From positions 62,001 through 126,000 of the forward strand of contig NZ_JSYZ01000007.1 of the NCBI RefSeq assembly GCF_001293465.1: DNA of 64,000 nucleotides, given 5' to 3'. A program made the translations under genes and the position numbers. Shown here piece after piece: positions 29,824 through 39,557 of this stretch. The DNA comes from Pseudomonas asplenii. GTDB lineage: Bacteria; Pseudomonadota; Gammaproteobacteria; Pseudomonadales; Pseudomonadaceae. Under the pieces are notes generated by a model. It was not told the DNA's origin. It did not search any database and saw nothing but the letters and a program-made list of their open reading frames with translations. The stretch's first letter is position 1; every line of letters starts with the position of its first letter.

Positions 29824-30105
29824 ATGAAGGGTTTTCTGGCATTGCTCGCGGTACTGGCCCTGGCGGGATGCGCAACGGCCTCCAAAACCTACCTGGACAA
29901 CGGCCAGCAAGGCCTGGAAATCGATTGCTCCGGCGAAGCGATGTCCTGGGCCAAATGCTACGAAAAGGCCGATGACTCCTGCGCGGGTACCGGCTACACC
30001 ATCGTCGGCACCGATGGCACGCCGCAGCCGAAGGAAAGCGACAAGACCCTGGGCGTGGACGTCGGCAACTTCAAGAGCCGCACCGTGGTCGTGATCTGCA
30101 AGTGA
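29824..30105 (+). CDS. Small lipoprotein
   Basis: A 93-residue lipoprotein with lipobox LAGC (Cys16) after a hydrophobic core. The mature part has four further cysteines (IDCSGEAMSWAKCYEKADDSC, split by short loops, and a C-terminal VVICK) that probably pair in the periplasm. The start at 29824 gives a normal signal; the frame extends upstream without support. Function unknown. Confidence 0.78.
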   Translation: MKGFLALLAVLALAGCATASKTYLDNGQQGLEIDCSGEAMSWAKCYEKADDSCAGTGYTIVGTDGTPQPKESDKTLGVDVGNFKSRTVVVICK

Positions 30106-30125
30106 CCGGCGTGGGCGGGCCGGCC

Positions 30126-30485
30126 TCAGGGCTGGCCTGAAATGCAGCGGGTCGCCGCATCGAGCACCGCGCTGGAACGCAGCGGGTTGTTCGACATGCT
30201 TTCATAGAGGCGGATGCTGCTGCCCCCCGAACGCTCCTCGATATCGAGCAGGGCCGCCGGCGAACTCGACAGACGATCGCGCACCACCATCCTGATCCCG
30301 CTCTTGTGCGGGGTCAGCAACGAAGGACCGCGGCTCTTGTTCAGAATCGTGTCCACACAGTTGGCATATTCATTGGGCTTCTTGCCCGAAATTACATTCA
30401 GCGTCGGCGGTGTCTGCTGGATTTCCGAAACACTTGCACATCCGCCCAACGCCAACATCGCAGCGACCCAAGCGCCCCACTTCAT
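30126..30485 (-). CDS. Small lipoprotein
   Basis: A 119-residue lipoprotein with lipobox LGGC (Cys16). The mature domain contains a Cys pair (YANCVDTILNK and AATRCISGQP) and a central beta-rich section (GIRMVVRDRLSSS, SSIRLYESM). It converges on the plus-strand lipoprotein gene with a 20-base gap. No family is recognised. Confidence 0.75.
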   Translation of the reverse strand: MKWGAWVAAMLALGGCASVSEIQQTPPTLNVISGKKPNEYANCVDTILNKSRGPSLLTPHKSGIRMVVRDRLSSSPAALLDIEERSGGSSIRLYESMSNNPLRSSAVLDAATRCISGQP

Positions 30486-30696
30486 GAAAAACCCTCCAAT
30501 AAAGACGCTCCGACAGCATCAATGCGATTTTTCTCCGTTGCGAAGAGGAATTTAATCCAACTTTTATGGCGACAAGCCGGTGTAATCCGTCAGACTTGTC
30601 ACCCTACCCGCAGAATCCATCCATCGCAGCGATAAAACCAGGCTGCGCCACATGCTATCTTTTTGATTTTGTAGAAAAAGCCTTCTGGAGGCGGTC

Positions 30697-31002
30697 ATGA
30701 AATTCATCCACCAGCGCGAGCACCTCAACGAAGACGACATCGTCGTGATCGAATGCTCCCAGACCTGCAACATCCGCCTGATGAGCGACGCCAACTTCCG
30801 CAGCTTCAAGAACGGCGGCCGCCACACCTACCACGGCGGCGCCTTCGACACCTTCCCGGCCCGGATCACCGTGCCCAGCACCGGTTTCTGGAACATCACC
30901 CTGGACACCGTGGTGACCAAGCGCGCCATCAGCGTCACCCGCAAGCCGAACCTCAAGCATTCGATCCGCATCATCCGTCGCTCCGCCTCGAAGCTGCGCT
31001 GA
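30697..31002 (+). CDS. DUF1883-type small protein
   Basis: A 101-residue soluble protein starting MKFIHQREHLNEDDIVVIEC, followed by a beta-rich middle (RLMSDANFRSFKNGG, TVPSTGFWNITLDTV) and a basic C-terminus. This matches my memory of the DUF1883 family, small proteins sometimes found joined to TIR domains or alone. GGAGGCGGTC precedes the ATG. A 55-residue gene follows 27 bases later. Function unknown. Confidence 0.75.
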   Translation: MKFIHQREHLNEDDIVVIECSQTCNIRLMSDANFRSFKNGGRHTYHGGAFDTFPARITVPSTGFWNITLDTVVTKRAISVTRKPNLKHSIRIIRRSASKLR

Positions 31003-31029
31003 ATCTCCCCTTTCCTTTTAGTGAGTGGA

Positions 31030-31197
31030 ATGACCGTGACTACCAAATACGTCATCAAGTACACCCTCAACGGTGAACGCCGTTTCGAGTTCGCCCAGTT
31101 GGAGAACGGCACAGAGGCCGAGGCCCGTGCCGCGCTGGAAGCCGTGCATGGCAAGGACGATGTGATTGCCGACGTGAAAGTCAGCAAGGCGCTGTAA
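31030..31197 (+). CDS. Small hypothetical protein (55 residues)
   Basis: A 55-residue protein starting MTVTTKYVIKYTLNGERRFE, with an alternating beta-alpha-beta pattern (TEAEARAALEAVHGKDD, then IADVKVSKAL). No signal or membrane segment. It sits between the DUF1883-type gene and alkB on the same strand and may be co-transcribed with both. Not recognised as a named family. Confidence 0.65.
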   Translation: MTVTTKYVIKYTLNGERRFEFAQLENGTEAEARAALEAVHGKDDVIADVKVSKAL

Positions 31198-31228
31198 GCG
31201 CCGCGCCGGACAATGCCGCGAGCAGCGC

Positions 31229-31894
31229 ATGACCCTTGATCTGTTTGCCGACGACGAACTGCGCCAACCCGAACGCCACGAGCGGATCGGCGAGCAATCG
31301 TGGGTGCTGCGCGGCTTTGCCCTGCCCCGGATCGAGCAACTGCTCCCGGCCCTGCGCGAGGTGTTGCGCCAGGCGCCGCTTCGGCAGATGGTCACCCCCG
31401 GCGGCTTCACCATGTCGGCCAGCCTGAGCAGTTGTGGCCGTTGGGGCTGGACCAGTGACCGCGACGGCTATCGCTACAGCGCCGTCGACCCGCAAAGCGG
31501 CCAGCCCTGGCCGGCGATGCCCGAGGTGATTCGGCAGTTGGCCGTCGACGCCGCCAGGGCAGCGGGTTTCGAAGACTTCGAACCCGATGCCTGCCTGATC
31601 AACCGTTACGTGCCGGGAGCGAAGATGTCCCTGCATCAGGACCGCAACGAGCGCGATCTCGGCGCCCCGGTGGTCTCGGTCTCGCTGGGGCTGCCGGCGA
31701 TGTTCCTGTTCGGCGGCCACGAACGCGCCGACAGGAGCCAGCGCATCCCGCTGCTGCACGGCGATGCGGTGGTCTGGGGTGGCGTCGACCGCCTGCGCTT
31801 TCACGGCATCCTGCCGGTCAAGGACGGTCACCATCCAGTACTGGGGGCCCAGCGCATCAACTTCACCCTGCGCCGTGCCGCCCTCAACGGTTGA
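31229..31894 (+). CDS. alkB: AlkB DNA repair dioxygenase
   Basis: A 221-residue Fe(II)/2-oxoglutarate enzyme that removes methyl groups from 1-methyladenine and 3-methylcytosine in DNA. Iron ligands are His136 and Asp138 in SLHQDRNE and His192 in RFHGIL. The 2-oxoglutarate-binding arginines are in QRINFTLRR (Arg209, Arg215). Length is normal. Its last 11 bases overlap the 3' end of the convergent acuI gene. No ada gene is adjacent, and no alkylation-response box was seen. Confidence 0.94.
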   Translation: MTLDLFADDELRQPERHERIGEQSWVLRGFALPRIEQLLPALREVLRQAPLRQMVTPGGFTMSASLSSCGRWGWTSDRDGYRYSAVDPQSGQPWPAMPEVIRQLAVDAARAAGFEDFEPDACLINRYVPGAKMSLHQDRNERDLGAPVVSVSLGLPAMFLFGGHERADRSQRIPLLHGDAVVWGGVDRLRFHGILPVKDGHHPVLGAQRINFTLRRAALNG

Positions 31895-32867
31895 CGTCCA
31901 CCACCACTCGTCCACGCACGTGCCCGGCGAGTAGGCGCGGCGCGACCTCCAGGGCTTCCTGCAGACCGATTTCGTGACTGATCAATGCCAGTTGCTGGAG
32001 ATCGAGGTCCCTTGCCAGGCGCTCCCAGGCCAGGATGCGCTGCGCCCTGGGCTGGGTCACGCTGTTGATCCCGGCCAGGGTCACGCCACGCAGGATGAAC
32101 GGCGCCACCGTTGCCGGAAAGTCCATGCCCTGGGCCAGGCCGCAGGCGGCGACGGTGCCATTGGCGCGGGTGCTCGCACAGACATTGGCCAGGGTATGGC
32201 TGCCCACCGAATCGATGGCGGCGGCCCAGCGTTCCTTCGCCAGCGGCTTGCCCGGTTGCGACAGGGTCTGGCGATCGATGATCTCGGCGGCGCCCAGCCG
32301 TTGCAGATAATCATGCTCGCAGGTGCGCCCGGTCGAGGCCACCACCCGATAACCGAGCCGGGCCAGCAGCGCCACGGCAAAGCTGCCGACACCACCGTTG
32401 GCGCCGGTCACCAGCACTTCGCCCTGGTCCGGCGTCAGGCCACTGCGCTCCAGCGCCAGGATACTGAGCATCGCGGTGTAGCCGGCGGTGCCGACGGCCA
32501 TGCTCTGCGCCGGGGTAAAGCCCCTGGGCAGCGGGATCAGCCAGTCGCCGCTGAGCCTGGCCTTCTGCGCCAGGCCACCCCAATGCCCTTCGCCGACACC
32601 CCAGCCATTGAGCAGCACCCAGTCGCCGGCCTGATAGTCGGCATGACTGCTGTGCTCCACCGTCCCCACCAGGTCGATGCCCGGCACCATGGGGAAACTG
32701 CGCACCACCGGGCTGGCCCCGGTGATCGCCAACCCGTCCTTGAAGTTCAGAGTGCTGTAGGCCACCCGCACCGTCACATCGCCTGGCGGCAATTGTGTTT
32801 CATCGAGAGAGGCCAGGTTGGCCCGGTAACCGCTTTCGTCCTTTTCGATCAGGATGCCGCTGAACAT
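31884..32867 (-). CDS. acuI: Acryloyl-CoA reductase AcuI (YhdH family)
   Basis: A 327-residue MDR oxidoreductase of the YhdH/AcuI type, which uses NADPH to reduce acryloyl-CoA to propionyl-CoA and so detoxifies acrylate. Family blocks include STLNFKDGLAITG, FPMVPGIDLVGTV, LNGWGVGEGHWGG and VTGANGGVGSFAVALL. GGAGGTGAGC precedes the ATG at 32867. It follows a TetR regulator on the same strand with a palindromic operator between them, the acuR-acuI arrangement known from acrylate/DMSP metabolism. No acrylate-CoA ligase or DMSP lyase is in the window. Confidence 0.9.
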   Translation of the reverse strand: MFSGILIEKDESGYRANLASLDETQLPPGDVTVRVAYSTLNFKDGLAITGASPVVRSFPMVPGIDLVGTVEHSSHADYQAGDWVLLNGWGVGEGHWGGLAQKARLSGDWLIPLPRGFTPAQSMAVGTAGYTAMLSILALERSGLTPDQGEVLVTGANGGVGSFAVALLARLGYRVVASTGRTCEHDYLQRLGAAEIIDRQTLSQPGKPLAKERWAAAIDSVGSHTLANVCASTRANGTVAACGLAQGMDFPATVAPFILRGVTLAGINSVTQPRAQRILAWERLARDLDLQQLALISHEIGLQEALEVAPRLLAGHVRGRVVVDVNR

Positions 32868-32881
32868 GCTCACCTCCAATT

Positions 32882-32896
32882 TAGACCGATCGTCTA
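32882..32896. promoter_or_regulatory. Palindromic operator of the TetR regulator, acuI side
   Basis: TAGACCGATCGTCTA: perfect inverted arms TAGAC and GTCTA with a 5-base spacer, 14 bases upstream of the acuI start. The same motif recurs before the regulator gene (33561-33575). Two copies in one 700-base unit strongly suggest that the TetR protein encoded between them binds both and controls itself and acuI. Confidence 0.82.
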
Positions 32897-32914
32897 GAAA
32901 TAGTCCTGAAAAAA

Positions 32915-33550
32915 CTACCGCGCCAGGCTGCCCATGAACCCCTGCATGAAGGTCTCCAGCGGAGCCTCGCTTCCCACCAGCCGGGCCCGCAGTACCGCGC
33001 CTTCCCAGCCGATCCAGAAGAAAGTCGCCAGGGCCGGACAATCGGCGGTCACCGCCAGCTCACCGGCCTGTTGCGCCGCCTGCAGGCAAACGCTCAGGCG
33101 CTGCTCCCAACTGCGCAGCACCGCCTCCAACTGCTCACGGTAGCTGTCCGGCAATTGGGTCACTTCCTGGCCCAGGTTGCCCACCAGGCAGCCGCGGCGA
33201 AAAGCGTGTCGGGCCATGCCGGCCTTGGCCTCATCGACGAAACCGCGCAGACGCTGCAAGGGCGACAGCGATTCGTCCAAAAACCAGCGGTCGAGCTTGC
33301 GCGCGAAGTAGCCGGCGTAATTGGCCAGCACCGCCTGGCCAAACGCTTCCTTGCTGTGGAAGTAGTGATAGAACGAGCCCTTGGGCACCCCGACCCGCTT
33401 GAGCACGACATCGATACCGGTGCTCATGAAGCCTTGTTCGGTGAGGATTTCCGTGCCACAGCGCACCAGCAGCTCGCGGGTCTGCTGGTGTTCCCGAGGC
33501 ACCTTCGGCGGGCGGCCGGGCTTGCGTGGCACAACGTTGCGGGTCGTCAT
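32915..33550 (-). CDS. acuR: TetR-family regulator AcuR-like
   Basis: A 211-residue TetR repressor. After a Pro/Arg-rich tail (RKPGRPPKVPREHQ) comes the helix-turn-helix TGIDVVLKRVGVPKGSFYHY, typical of the AcuR/YxaF-like branch. The C-terminal domain has Cys in RRGCLVGNLGQEV, the position used in this branch for effector contact. The start at 33550 is preferred because a longer start would run through the operator at 33561-33575. The likely inducer is acrylate or a similar unsaturated acid, by analogy only. Confidence 0.86.
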   Translation of the reverse strand: MTTRNVVPRKPGRPPKVPREHQQTRELLVRCGTEILTEQGFMSTGIDVVLKRVGVPKGSFYHYFHSKEAFGQAVLANYAGYFARKLDRWFLDESLSPLQRLRGFVDEAKAGMARHAFRRGCLVGNLGQEVTQLPDSYREQLEAVLRSWEQRLSVCLQAAQQAGELAVTADCPALATFFWIGWEGAVLRARLVGSEAPLETFMQGFMGSLAR

Positions 33551-33560
33551 GGGAACAATA

Positions 33561-33575
33561 TAGACCGATCGTCTC
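33561..33575. promoter_or_regulatory. Palindromic operator of the TetR regulator, promoter side
   Basis: TAGACCGATCGTCTC, identical to the site at 32882-32896 except for the last base, so the arms TAGAC/GTCTC have one mismatch. It begins 11 bases upstream of the regulator start. It fits autorepression of the acuR-acuI unit. Confidence 0.8.
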
Positions 33576-33748
33576 AAAAATGCATCCGACCCGGGTCGTG
33601 ATATCGGCTCGATCGACCAGGCCGAGGCTTTCGCAACGCTACCGAGCCTGCTCAGGCGCAGAAGTCACTGGCCTGGCCGATGGCATTCCTGATACAAACC
33701 TGTGCTGTTCCCGTCGCCATTCCCTTATCTGCCCGGAGAGAAGTCGTC

Positions 33749-34813
33749 ATGAGCAACTGGCCCGACACCCGTCTGCTTGAGCTGTTCGGCATCCAGCAAC
33801 CGATCATCCAGGGCCCCCTGGCGGGGGTGACCACGCTGGCGATGCTGGTGGGGGTCGCCAGGGCCGGCGGCCTGGCCTCCCTGCCCGCCGCCATGCTGAC
33901 CGCCGAACAGATCCGCCAGCACACCGAGGCGTTTCGCCGCGCGGTCCAGGCTCCCCTGAACATCAACTTCTTCTGCCACCCGATGCCCACCCCGGACCCG
34001 GAGCGGGAAAAGCGCTGGAAGGAACGCCTGGCGCCCTACTACCGCGAGCAGGGCCTGGACTTCAACGCCCCCACACCGGTGTCCAGCCGTGCGCCCTTCG
34101 ACGAAGGCAGTTGCCAACTGGTGGAAGAACTGCGTCCGGAGATCGTCAGCTTCCACTTCGGCCTGCCGCCCCAGCCCATGCTCGACCGGGTCAAGGCCAC
34201 CGGCGCGACCCTCGTCGGCTGCGCCACCACCGTGGATGAAGCCCTCTGGCTGCAGGAACGCGGCTGCCACGCGATCATCGCCATGGGGGTCGAGGCCGGC
34301 GGCCATCGCGGCATTTTCCTGAGCAACGACCTCAACACCCAGGTCGGCACCATGGCCCTGGTTCCGCAGATTGTCGACGCGGTGAAGGTCCCGGTGATCG
34401 CCGCCGGCGGCATCGGTGATGCACGGGGCATCGCGGCGGCCTTCATGCTCGGCGCGAGCGCGGCGCAGTTGGGCACCAGCTACCTGTTCACCCCGGAGGC
34501 GAAGGTCTCGGCGTCTCACCACCAGGCGCTGCGCACCGCCAAGGAAAGCGAGACGGCCCTGACCAACCTGTTCACCGGCCGCCCGGCGCGCGGGATCATG
34601 AACCGGGTCATGCGCGAACTGGGACCGATGAGCGACATGGCGCCGGCGTTCCCGCTGGCCGGCGGCGCGCTCATGCCCCTGCGGGCCAAGGCCGAGGCGG
34701 ACTTCAGCAACCTGTGGTCGGGCCAGGCCCTGCGGCTGGGGGTGCAATTGCCTGCCGAGGAACTGACCCGGCAACTGGCGCAGCAGGCACTGGCCAGGTT
34801 GCAGGGCCGCTGA
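33749..34813 (+). CDS. Nitronate monooxygenase family flavoprotein
   Basis: A 354-residue FMN-dependent TIM barrel of the NMO/2-nitropropane dioxygenase family, which oxidises toxic alkyl nitronates such as propionate 3-nitronate. Motifs include QQPIIQGPLAGVTTLAMLVG at the N-terminus, the MGVEAGGHRG catalytic/FMN segment, and PVIAAGGIGDARGIAAAFML with the phosphate-binding loop. GGAGAGAAGTCGTC precedes the ATG at 33749. It is divergent from acuR with about 200 bases between, leaving possible shared regulation open. Confidence 0.9.
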   Translation: MSNWPDTRLLELFGIQQPIIQGPLAGVTTLAMLVGVARAGGLASLPAAMLTAEQIRQHTEAFRRAVQAPLNINFFCHPMPTPDPEREKRWKERLAPYYREQGLDFNAPTPVSSRAPFDEGSCQLVEELRPEIVSFHFGLPPQPMLDRVKATGATLVGCATTVDEALWLQERGCHAIIAMGVEAGGHRGIFLSNDLNTQVGTMALVPQIVDAVKVPVIAAGGIGDARGIAAAFMLGASAAQLGTSYLFTPEAKVSASHHQALRTAKESETALTNLFTGRPARGIMNRVMRELGPMSDMAPAFPLAGGALMPLRAKAEADFSNLWSGQALRLGVQLPAEELTRQLAQQALARLQGR

Positions 34814-34850
34814 TCGTGGGGGGATGGCCCACTCGCCATGGCCATGAAAT

Positions 34851-34874
34851 CGCTATATATTTCCCTATATAGCG
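34851..34874. promoter_or_regulatory. ModE-type operator upstream of modA
   Basis: Perfect 9-base inverted repeat CGCTATATA-TTTCCC-TATATAGCG. It ends 73 bases before the modA ATG. The sequence and spacing agree with the recalled ModE recognition pattern (CGnTATATA-N6-TATATnnCG), so molybdate-bound ModE should repress modABC here. No modE gene is in the window. Confidence 0.85.
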
Positions 34875-34908
34875 TTTCATCCCAGCCGGCGCCGCACACG
34901 TCCTATAG

Positions 34909-35715
<807 letters not shown>

Positions 35716-36396
35716 ATGCCGCTCGACAGTACCGACTTCGCCGCGATCTGGCTGACGCTGAAACTGGCGTCGCTGACCACGGTGATCCTGTTGCTGGTCG
35801 GCACCCCCATCGCCCTGTGGCTGTCGCGCACCCGATCCTGGCTGCGCGGGCCGATCGGCGCGGTGGTGGCCCTGCCGCTGGTGCTGCCGCCGACGGTAAT
35901 CGGCTTCTACCTGCTGCTGGCCTTCGGCCCTCACGGTTTCATCGGGCATTTCACCCAGGCCATCGGCCTGGGCACCCTGACCTTCAGCTTCACCGGCCTG
36001 GTCATCGGTTCGGTGATATACTCGATGCCGTTCGTGGTCCAGCCGCTGCAAAACGCCTTCAGCGCCATTGGCACCCGCCCGCTGGAAGTGGCCGCGACCC
36101 TGCGCGCCAACCCCTGGGACACCTTCTTCAGCGTGATCCTGCCGCTGGCGCGTCCCGGTTTCATCACCGCCGCGATTCTCGGCTTCGCCCACACCGTCGG
36201 CGAGTTCGGCGTGGTGCTGATGATCGGCGGCAATATCCCGGACCGGACCCGCGTGGTTTCGGTCCAGATCTACGACCACGTCGAGGCCATGGAATACCTC
36301 CAGGCCCACTGGCTGGCCGGCGCCATGCTGGTGTTCTCCTTCCTTGTCCTGCTGGCGCTGTACTCGAGCAGAAAAACCAGGATGGGCTGGAGCTGA
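35716..36396 (+). CDS. modB: Molybdate ABC transporter permease
   Basis: A 226-residue inner-membrane permease with five or six hydrophobic segments. The conserved cytoplasmic EAA loop is seen as [20 protein letters not shown], which docks onto the ATPase. [18 protein letters not shown] is a family-typical helix. The ATG follows the modA stop with no spacer, and modC starts 3 bases after its own stop. Confidence 0.95.
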   Translation: MPLDSTDFAAIWLTLKLASLTTVILLLVGTPIALWLSRTRSWLRGPIGAVVALPLVLPPTVIGFYLLLAFGPHGFIGHFTQAIGLGTLTFSFTGLVIGSVIYSMPFVVQPLQNAFSAIGTRPLEVAATLRANPWDTFFSVILPLARPGFITAAILGFAHTVGEFGVVLMIGGNIPDRTRVVSVQIYDHVEAMEYLQAHWLAGAMLVFSFLVLLALYSSRKTRMGWS

Positions 36397-36399
36397 GCC

Positions 36400-37488
36400 A
36401 TGACCGCCTCGATACAGACCCGCCTGAAACTGCACTACCCGGGCTTCGCCCTGGATCTGGACCTGCGCCTGCCCGGCCGCGGTGTGACCGCGCTGTTCGG
36501 CCCCTCGGGTTCGGGCAAGACCACCTGCCTGCGCTGCCTCGCCGGCCTGGAAAAAGCCCCGCAGGCCTTCATCCAGGTCAACGACGAAATCTGGCAGGAC
36601 AGCGACCGCCAACGCTTCGTGCCCCCGCACAAGCGCGCCCTGGGTTACGTGTTCCAGGAAGCCAGCCTGTTCCCGCACCTCTCGGTGCGGGCGAACCTGG
36701 AGTTCGGCCTGCGCCGCATTCCCCGGGCCCAGCGGCGGGTGGACATGAGCCAGGCCTGTGAGCTGCTGGGCATCAGCCACCTGCTGGAGCGTCACCCGCA
36801 ACACCTCTCCGGCGGCGAACGCCAGCGTGTCGGCATCGCCCGGGCGCTGCTCACCAGCCCTCGCCTGCTGCTGATGGACGAACCCCTCGCCGCGCTCGAC
36901 AGCCAGCGCAAGACCGAGATCCTACCGTACCTGGAACGCCTGCATGACGAGCTGGATATTCCGCTGCTCTACGTCAGCCATTCCCAGGACGAGGTCGCCC
37001 GCCTGGCCGATCACATCGTCCTGTTTTCCGCCGGCAAGGCGCTGGCCAGCGGGCCGATCGGCACCACCCTGGCGCGGCTCGACCTGCCCCTGGCCCTGGG
37101 CGACGACGCCGGGGTGGTGATCGCCGGCCAGGTCAGCGCCTACGACCCGCACTATCAGCTCGTGACCCTGCAACTGCCCGGCAGCCCATCGAACATCCGC
37201 GTGGCGCACACCCCGCAGGCCATCGGCAGGCAATTGCGCTGCAAGGTCCAGGCGCGCGACGTCAGCCTCAGCCTGCAGGTGGAAGAACACAGCAGCATTC
37301 TCAACCGCCTGCCGGTCACCGTCACCGGCGAAACCGCCGCGGACAACCAGGCCCATGTGCTGGTGCGGCTGGATGCCGACGGCACCCCGCTGCTGGCGCG
37401 GATCACCCGCTACTCGCGCGACCAGTTGCAACTGCGGACCGGCCAGCGGCTCTGGGCACAGATCAAGGCGGTGGCGGTACTGGCCTGA
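36400..37488 (+). CDS. modC: Molybdate ABC transporter ATPase
   Basis: A 362-residue ATP-binding subunit. Walker A is GPSGSGKTT at about 34-42, signature LSGGERQR near 136-143, Walker B LLLMDEP near 157-162, and the switch His lies in VSHSQDE. After residue about 290 comes the regulatory molybdate/tungstate-binding (TOBE-like) domain with [20 protein letters not shown], so the protein is full length. Last gene of modABC. Confidence 0.95.
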   Translation: MTASIQTRLKLHYPGFALDLDLRLPGRGVTALFGPSGSGKTTCLRCLAGLEKAPQAFIQVNDEIWQDSDRQRFVPPHKRALGYVFQEASLFPHLSVRANLEFGLRRIPRAQRRVDMSQACELLGISHLLERHPQHLSGGERQRVGIARALLTSPRLLLMDEPLAALDSQRKTEILPYLERLHDELDIPLLYVSHSQDEVARLADHIVLFSAGKALASGPIGTTLARLDLPLALGDDAGVVIAGQVSAYDPHYQLVTLQLPGSPSNIRVAHTPQAIGRQLRCKVQARDVSLSLQVEEHSSILNRLPVTVTGETAADNQAHVLVRLDADGTPLLARITRYSRDQLQLRTGQRLWAQIKAVAVLA

Positions 37489-37558
37489 TAAAAGGCACCT
37501 CCGGGCACGGCCGCGGTCAATCGGTCATACCGTCTGATTCTCCTTCAAGGACGCCGCC

Positions 37559-38578
37559 ATGCCCGATGCTTCAGCCCCCGCCGAGCTGTCACCCGACCTG
37601 CATTACGTCGACGACACCCAGCCAGGTATCCGCCGCAGGAAATGGCGCAAGCGGTTCGCCTATTTCAATGCCGAGGGCGAGCGCATTCGCGACCCGCAGG
37701 AGATCCGCCGCCTCGACGCCCTCGCCGTACCCCCGGCCTACACCGACGTGTGGATCTGCGCCGATCCGCAAGGCCACCTGCAAGCCACCGGGCGCGATGC
37801 CCGGGGCCGCAAGCAGTACCGCTATCACCCGCGTTGGCGGGAGATCCGCGATCAGGACAAGTACGCCCGGCTGCTGGCCTTCGGCAAGGCGCTGCCCAAG
37901 TTGCGGCAACAGTTGCAAACGATCCTGGCGAAACCGGGGTTCAACCGCGACAAGGTCATGGCCACGGTGATCAGCCTGCTCGACACCACCCTGATCCGCA
38001 TCGGCAACAGCCGCTACGCCCGGGAGAATCGCTCCTACGGCCTGACCACCCTGCGCAACCGGCATGTCGCGATCAACGGCAGCGCCATCGTCTTCCAGTT
38101 CCGTGGCAAGAGCGGCGTCGAGCACCGGGTCACGGTCAGGGACCGGCGCCTGGCCACGGTACTCAAGCGCTGCCTGGAACTGCCCGGCCAGCACCTGTTC
38201 CAGTATCTGGACGAAAACGGCGAGCGGCATGTCGTCAGCTCCTCGGACGTCAACGCCTCCCTGCAGGAACTGACCGGTGCCGATTTCACCGCCAAGGACT
38301 TCCGCACCTGGGCCGGCAGCGCCATGGCCCTGACGGTGCTGCGTGAACTGCACTGGGAACCGGAGGCCGAGGCCAAACGGCAGATCGTCGAAACGGTCAA
38401 GAGCGTCGCCAGGCAGTTGGGCAATACCCCGGCCGTGTGCCGCAAGTGCTACATCCATCCCGGCGTCCTCGAGGCCTTCGTCCTCGGTGAGCTGGCCAGC
38501 TTGCCCAAGCCGAGGCTGCGCAAGGGCCTGCACCTGGAGGAAGTCGGCCTGGCGATGTTTCTGCAACGCCAGGCGTGA
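37559..38578 (+). CDS. DNA topoisomerase IB, bacterial poxvirus-like type
   Basis: A 339-residue type IB topoisomerase that relaxes DNA supercoils by transient single-strand breaks. The N-terminal domain includes IRRRKWRKRFAYFNAEGERI and WICADPQGHLQATGRDARGR. The catalytic domain has the Arg/Lys/His cluster (ARENRSYGLTTLRNRHV, KDFRTWAGSAMAL), and the nucleophile is Tyr298 in CRKCYIHPGVLEAF. Length matches bacterial family members. AAGGACGCC precedes the ATG. It is a single gene, convergent with the next one. Confidence 0.94.
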   Translation: MPDASAPAELSPDLHYVDDTQPGIRRRKWRKRFAYFNAEGERIRDPQEIRRLDALAVPPAYTDVWICADPQGHLQATGRDARGRKQYRYHPRWREIRDQDKYARLLAFGKALPKLRQQLQTILAKPGFNRDKVMATVISLLDTTLIRIGNSRYARENRSYGLTTLRNRHVAINGSAIVFQFRGKSGVEHRVTVRDRRLATVLKRCLELPGQHLFQYLDENGERHVVSSSDVNASLQELTGADFTAKDFRTWAGSAMALTVLRELHWEPEAEAKRQIVETVKSVARQLGNTPAVCRKCYIHPGVLEAFVLGELASLPKPRLRKGLHLEEVGLAMFLQRQA

Positions 38579-38593
38579 CACAGCCCCCGTCGG

Positions 38594-39379
38594 TCAGTGC
38601 CGGGCCTTCCAGTCCCGCAGCCATTGCAGGCCGGCCGAGGTGTTGCCCCGTGGGCGATACTCGCAACCGATCCAGCCCTGGTAGCCCAACTGGTCGATCA
38701 GTTCGAACAGCCAGGGGTAGTTCACCTCGCCCAGGTCCGGCTCGTGGCGATCCGGTACTCCGGCGATCTGGATATGGCCGATATGGGCCAGGTCGCGGCG
38801 CAAGGTGGTGGCCAGGTCACCTTCGACGATCTGGCAGTGGTAGCAGTCGAACTGCACCTGCAGGTTGGCTGCGCCGACCGCCTCGCGAATGGCATGGGCC
38901 TGGTCCTGGCGGTTGAGGAAAAAGCCGGGCATGTCCCGTGGGTTGATCGGCTCCAGCAGCACCGTCACCCCGACCTTGGCGGCCGCCGAAGTGGCATGGG
39001 CGAGGTTTTCCAGGTAGGTCGCCTGATGGCGTTCGCGGCTGGCATCGGCGGGCAACAGGCCGGCCATCACATGGATATGCCGGTTGCCCAGTACGCTGGC
39101 GTACTCCAGGGCCCTGGCAAAACCGTCGCGGAACGCCTGCTCACGGCCGGGCAAGGAAACGATACCGCGCTCTCCCGCCGCCCAGTCGCCCGGCGGTGCA
39201 TTGAACAGCACCTGGTGAAGGCCATGGTCGTCCAGGCGTTGTTTCAGTTCCTGCACGGGATAGTCGTAGGGAAACAGGTATTCCACCGCCTCGAAACCAT
39301 CGGCGGCGGCGGCCTGGAAACGATCCAGGAAGTCGTGTTCCGGGTAGAGCATGCTCAGGTTGGCAGCAAAACGGGGCAT
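38594..39379 (-). CDS. Hydroxypyruvate isomerase-like protein (Hyi/OtnI family)
   Basis: A 261-residue TIM-barrel isomerase. The N-terminus [20 protein letters not shown] and blocks [36 protein letters not shown] and [14 protein letters not shown] are typical of Hyi, which interconverts hydroxypyruvate and tartronate semialdehyde, and of the related OtnI. The metal ligands Glu and His are present. It stands alone, away from glyoxylate carboligase or tartronate reductase genes, so the exact substrate is open. The start at 39379 gives a normal length although the frame extends to 39637. Confidence 0.86.
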   Translation of the reverse strand: MPRFAANLSMLYPEHDFLDRFQAAAADGFEAVEYLFPYDYPVQELKQRLDDHGLHQVLFNAPPGDWAAGERGIVSLPGREQAFRDGFARALEYASVLGNRHIHVMAGLLPADASRERHQATYLENLAHATSAAAKVGVTVLLEPINPRDMPGFFLNRQDQAHAIREAVGAANLQVQFDCYHCQIVEGDLATTLRRDLAHIGHIQIAGVPDRHEPDLGEVNYPWLFELIDQLGYQGWIGCEYRPRGNTSAGLQWLRDWKARH

Positions 39380-39557
39380 GGGAATTCTCGGTGTCCGTGG
39401 CGAAAGGCGTAGCAATACACAAGGTTGGCGGATCGGGCAATGACACATGATGGCCGCGAACGGCCAAACCCGCCCGGCCCGTTCCGGTTTTACCGCAGCG
39501 CAGGGCCTCCCACCCTGCCACCCTAGGCCTTCGAGATCACCACGGAGCGCCACTCCC

